The notes beneath the pieces are model-generated. The model saw only the letters and a list, made by a program, of their open reading frames with translations, was not told the origin of the DNA and made no database searches. Positions 5,015 through 7,622 of a stretch of DNA of 7,622 nucleotides are shown in pieces. Source of the DNA: Bryobacterales bacterium (GTDB taxonomy: Bacteria > Acidobacteriota > Terriglobia > Bryobacterales > Bryobacteraceae); NCBI GenBank assembly GCA_016880505.1, contig JAEHDI010001133.1, forward strand, positions 1 to 7,622, given 5' to 3'. Position 1 is the first letter of the stretch. Every line of letters starts with the position of its first letter. The position numbers were made by a program, and so were the translations under genes.

Positions 5015-7283
5015 GACCCGTGGGCCGGTCGAGAGAGGCGAAGTAATCGAGCAGCAGTCGATGCACGAACATATAGCCGCCGCCGACTCTCCTCAGGAAC
5101 AAGCGGTCTGTCGCGTAATCGAGGAAACGCACGTAATTCCAGGGTGCGCACCCGCTACGCCATAGGAGGAAACGGACGGTGAAGTGGCGAAGACAGAAGC
5201 TGGCGCCCGTGGACCACGAAGCGAGGGTTCCGACGAACAGACCAAACCACAGCGTCCCACCGGCCAACGCATGGGACGACAGCAACCATGCCAGAGTGAG
5301 CCGGCTAAGCAGATCGAGGCCCGGCTCCTCAAACAAACCGGCATTCCAGCCAACTTCGAGACACCTCAAAGCGCCGACAGTGATACTAGCCATCATTCCG
5401 AACAACATCCAGGAGACCAGTGCGGCTCGGGCCGACCTGCGGGTTCCTTCGTTCGGGCGTGTCCTGGCAGTTACCGCCGGCGTGTGCTCCAGCCCCAGAT
5501 ACGGCCACAGACTCGTGAAGACCAGCCCGATCCATAGTCCGGTAACCACACCGGCGTCCCGCCCAATCAGTAACGCCGCCAGCAAACCCGTGACGACGCC
5601 GGCAAGGGTACCCGGTCCCAGAACTGCGAGCAAACCCTCCTGTGATAATGACACCTGCCTCGCTGGTTTCACTGAACCGAGAAGCCAGTCAACGACCCAG
5701 GCGGCGGGGCCGATTCCCACGAGGGCGACCAACCCATATCCAGCGCCGAATACCAGGCCGGCTGCCGGGCCACTGATAGTCCCGAACACGGAGCCGGCAC
5801 TCAGCGCGAAGGCAATGCCTCCGACAAAGACCAGTGACAAGGCCGGCTTTGTTGCTTGCACCCTCTCAACCGGTGCAGGGCCCTTCCGAGACCAAACAAT
5901 CCACGTTGAAAGGCCGAAGACCAGGCCGACGGCTGCTGCTAGCATCAAACCGAGCACTGAGACGGTGACCGAGGCGACGGTCAGAGCCGCAACCAAAGAA
6001 AAGACAAGACGCAACAATCGGCGTTGCGCTGAGGACGGCAACCAGCTCCGGTCCAAGCTCTCCAGGTGGAACAGGCCCTGGTTGAGTCGTGCCATGGAGG
6101 ACGCCAGCCACGCTAGCCAGCGAATCGTCTGATCCCTACTGTAGCGGCTTCTGGCAGCCTGCCTTCGGAACATCGTGTCCACATACCGTGCGAAAAGCCG
6201 GTGACGGGTGTCACACTCAGGCTTCGCCTCGGGCTCTGCTGTCGCGGGGCAGTCCCCGTATGCCAGCGCCGCGATGTTCAGCATGAGGGGCGTGTCAAGC
6301 AGGTCCCACAACCCAGGGTCCTTCTCCAGCGCTTCGAGTAGCGCTACGGAAGGCTGTCGCCCGCGAAGGAGGTAATCCTGAACCTGCGGGCGGGTCAGCG
6401 GCCGCACGAAAATCGCGCTTGGGAGACGAAGCCGCGCGGAAAGGGACTCATAGTCCGCGATACGGCTACAAACAGCGATCGGCAACAGCCCGTGCTGCTG
6501 CCGGAACTCGTTGATACGTTCGACGCAGGCCTCCCGATGCTTAGCCGGGACCTCATCAAAACCGTCCAGCAGCGGGAGGATTTGATCCTCGGCAATCCAC
6601 CTCTCGGCCACTCTGCGCTGAAGATAATCGCTCTTTTCCAGTTCTTCCGCGAGCCAATCCGCAAGCGGCTTACCATCTAGCGCCCACGAAGCGAGATGAA
6701 ACACCATCGGCACCGGATGCGTTTCATCCGCTTCCGCCCGTTGCACCAGGTCGCGCGCGAGTTCCAGCAGCAGCGTCGTCTTACCGGCGCCCGGGGCGCC
6801 CAGCACGAGCAGGCCGCTCGCGTGCATGTCGAAGATCTCCGTGACTCCCATCCGCCGAGAAAGCATCTGGGGCGAGCGAGTGGCGGCGTGCTGGCCGCGG
6901 TCCATCGGATTGCTCACTGCTTCGGGCCTGTCTTCGAACTCCAGATCGATCCGCCCTGTTTGGACAAAGACTGCTCGAGCATCCCGGAGATCCAGTCGTA
7001 CCGAACTCGTTGCAGCATTTGTGCCCGGTTCTGGCGGTTCGGTCCCGATGCCCGATTGACTCCGGTCGTGTCTTCCGACTTGTCGATTTTGAACTGAATG
7101 ATCGCCAGGACAACGATGAGAGCCAGCAATCCAGCAAACGCACGCCACGCATACGGCAGATACGGCGACAACCAGGTTGGAACCGCGGTTGCCGCCCAGT
7201 TCTGGACTAACCCAAGAAGCGCGGTGCAGACGACAAGCAGCACGAGGAGCGGGAGGGATGGAGACTGAGGATTTGGGCTTCAT
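4995..7283 (-). CDS. NACHT-domain (STAND) ATPase with C-terminal multi-pass membrane domain; frameshifted near its 5' end
   Basis: The open frame codes for up to 762 residues, but only from about residue 110 (near 6956) does it look like protein of this family. From there: the pre-NACHT stretch GRIDLEFEDRPEAVSNP; Walker A GAPGAGKT (162-169, bases 6800-6777); Walker B ILPLLDGFDEV (235-245) with the NACHT-type DGxDE acids; the CSR sensor (272-274); then helical segments to about 418. A hydrophobic region of roughly eight membrane helices (423-690) follows, then the conserved tail FLLWRSG, YVRFLDYATDRLFLRRVGGGYMFVHRLLLDYFA. Residues 1-109 are rich in Arg/Ser/Pro and are probably an out-of-frame shadow of the true N-terminus (next entry). 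STAND NTPases are ATP-driven switches; many NACHT proteins act in antiphage or stress signalling, but the role of this membrane-linked group is unknown to me. The gene may be a pseudogene or carry a sequencing error. Confidence 0.85.
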   Translation of the reverse strand: MKPKSSVSIPPAPRAACRLHRASWVSPELGGNRGSNLVVAVSAVCVACVCWIAGSHRCPGDHSVQNRQVGRHDRSQSGIGTEPPEPGTNAATSSVRLDLRDARAVFVQTGRIDLEFEDRPEAVSNPMDRGQHAATRSPQMLSRRMGVTEIFDMHASGLLVLGAPGAGKTTLLLELARDLVQRAEADETHPVPMVFHLASWALDGKPLADWLAEELEKSDYLQRRVAERWIAEDQILPLLDGFDEVPAKHREACVERINEFRQQHGLLPIAVCSRIADYESLSARLRLPSAIFVRPLTRPQVQDYLLRGRQPSVALLEALEKDPGLWDLLDTPLMLNIAALAYGDCPATAEPEAKPECDTRHRLFARYVDTMFRRQAARSRYSRDQTIRWLAWLASSMARLNQGLFHLESLDRSWLPSSAQRRLLRLVFSLVAALTVASVTVSVLGLMLAAAVGLVFGLSTWIVWSRKGPAPVERVQATKPALSLVFVGGIAFALSAGSVFGTISGPAAGLVFGAGYGLVALVGIGPAAWVVDWLLGSVKPARQVSLSQEGLLAVLGPGTLAGVVTGLLAALLIGRDAGVVTGLWIGLVFTSLWPYLGLEHTPAVTARTRPNEGTRRSARAALVSWMLFGMMASITVGALRCLEVGWNAGLFEEPGLDLLSRLTLAWLLSSHALAGGTLWFGLFVGTLASWSTGASFCLRHFTVRFLLWRSGCAPWNYVRFLDYATDRLFLRRVGGGYMFVHRLLLDYFASLDRPTGPTSPSV
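6914..7243 (-). pseudogene. True N-terminal segment of the NACHT ATPase, separated from it by a -1 frame break
   Basis: In the second minus-strand frame, a GTG at 7243 opens a segment ending at a TGA at 6916-6914. It has two hydrophobic stretches (about residues 1-15 and 30-52, the latter running to AIIQFKID), a polar linker, and then MLQRVRYDWISGMLEQSLSKQ (76-96). That last block is the conserved helix that precedes the NACHT domain in this family and should continue straight into GRIDLEFEDRPEAV, which is found in the other frame. Adding one G to the GGG run at 6954-6956 would join them into a product of about 749 residues from the GTG. Upstream of 7243 the frame runs on only to a TGA at 7282-7280, no ATG or ribosome-binding site is visible, and the junction with foreign sequence lies there, so the native start may be lost. 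Confidence 0.65.
7255..7267. other. Probable breakpoint joining two truncated genes
   Basis: Left of this point the minus strand reads as the hydrophobic N-terminus of the NACHT ATPase; right of it the plus strand reads as the interior of a sugar isomerase gene. No intergenic DNA, promoter or complete 5' end fits between them, and base composition falls to about 53 % GC on the right. The join lies in a purine-rich stretch (about 7244-7277), which could supply microhomology. I see no inverted repeats or transposase remnant. It may be a genuine rearrangement or a misassembly. Confidence 0.55.
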
Positions 7284-7622
7284 CCTGGCCCTGGAGAACG
7301 TCTTTGAGCATCATCCGCAGGTCTTTGGTAAACTGCTGCGGCGGATGGGGGCAGATCGCCTGAGGTTCTGCTTCGATATCGGCCATTTCAACCTATTTTC
7401 CACCACTCCCCTGGAGGAGTGGATGGAGGAGCTTTCAGGCTTCTTGGCAGAGCTTCACCTTCACGACAATCTGGGAGAAGATGACGACCATCTCGCCATT
7501 GGGGAGGGCAAGATCGACTTTGCCGCTTTCTTCCGCCAGCTCAAAGAAAAGGGAACCCGGCTCCTATTCACGATCGAGGCATTTGATGAAAGACAAGTTC
7601 GAGCAAGCCTAAACGCCTTGAA
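7258..7622 (+). CDS. Sugar-phosphate isomerase/epimerase (xylose-isomerase-like TIM barrel), C-terminal half only, runs off window
   Basis: The plus strand is open from an ATG at 7258 to the window end (121 residues, no stop). The translation carries the C-terminal half of the AP-endonuclease-2/xylose-isomerase-like TIM-barrel family: LALENVFE (11-17), FCFDIGHFN (37-45), ELHLHDNLGEDDDHLAIGEG (65-84) and LFTIEAF (103-109). Glu13, Asp40, a His in LHLHDN and Glu107 are the likely divalent-metal ligands. The family is normally about 250-280 residues, so the first four or so barrel strands are missing. The conserved text begins abruptly at about EDLGF (from 7267), where the NACHT gene's coding sequence ends on the other strand. 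AGGAG at 7245-7249 could by chance serve the ATG, but half a barrel is unlikely to fold. GC content is about 53 %, lower than in the rest of the window. The exact substrate cannot be told. Confidence 0.8.
   Translation, partial: METEDLGFILALENVFEHHPQVFGKLLRRMGADRLRFCFDIGHFNLFSTTPLEEWMEELSGFLAELHLHDNLGEDDDHLAIGEGKIDFAAFFRQLKEKGTRLLFTIEAFDERQVRASLNAL

Noticed and set aside
5179..6132. 317-codon plus-strand frame opposite the NACHT membrane region
   Set aside because: Thr/Pro/Ser-rich antisense shadow of hydrophobic codons, with no recognisable domain and no convincing translation start.
6945..6965. Programmed -1 ribosomal frameshift in the NACHT gene
   Set aside because: The codons at the join (TCC AAA CAG GGC) do not form an X-XXY-YYZ slippery heptamer in the zero frame and I see no clear downstream pseudoknot; a base loss or sequencing error is simpler.
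6957..7283. First ~109 residues of the 762-codon minus-strand frame as a real N-terminus
   Set aside because: Composition is Arg/Ser/Pro-rich without family resemblance, while the overlapping frame contains the membrane helix and the conserved pre-NACHT helix.
1..7622. CRISPR arrays, tRNA/rRNA genes, transposases, toxin-antitoxin pairs
   Set aside because: No spaced direct repeats, no tRNA-like cloverleaf and no transposase or toxin motif was seen on either strand by eye.

Overview
The window is about 7.6 kb of high-GC bacterial DNA (roughly 60-80 % GC over most of it) carrying chromosomal housekeeping and accessory genes. No rRNA, tRNA, CRISPR array or insertion sequence was seen. Gene content and style suggest a soil-type bacterium, most likely an Acidobacteriota member of the Solibacter/Bryobacter kind. 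The hints are a NikR-controlled nickel ECF transporter, a small Ala/Arg/Lys-tailed protein, a plant-glucuronokinase-like GHMP kinase and a membrane-linked NACHT ATPase. This taxonomic placement is inference from recalled protein resemblance only.

Left part (1-3208): a nickel module. On the minus strand, nikR (nickel-responsive repressor) overlaps acpS (holo-ACP synthase, 3' end outside the window) by 4 bases. Divergently on the plus strand lies a tight operon nikMN-nikQ-nikO. It encodes an ECF-type nickel importer: a substrate-binding membrane protein fused to a PDGLE (NikN-type) domain, the EcfT-type transmembrane coupler and the ATPase. The 84-bp spacer between nikR and nikMN holds an 11-bp-arm inverted repeat that is the best candidate for the NikR operator.

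Middle part (3227-5014): on the minus strand, dtd (D-aminoacyl-tRNA deacylase) is followed by a gene for a small, very basic protein. That gene has a good sigma70-type promoter whose -35 box overlaps the dtd stop codon. Divergent from dtd, with only 27 bp between start codons, is a GHMP-family sugar kinase resembling plant-type glucuronokinase.

Right part (4995-7622): a minus-strand gene for a NACHT (STAND-class) ATPase with a large C-terminal multi-pass membrane domain. Its 3' end overlaps the kinase gene by 20 bp. The gene is broken in this sequence: the true N-terminal segment (membrane helices plus the conserved helix before the NACHT domain) lies in a different frame from the NACHT domain, and the shift is at a GGG run near 6954-6956. 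Just beyond, at about 7255-7267, the sequence changes abruptly to the C-terminal half of a sugar-phosphate isomerase/epimerase on the plus strand, with lower GC. That gene has lost its 5' half and the NACHT gene has no normal 5' leader, so this point is either a real rearrangement breakpoint or an assembly chimera.
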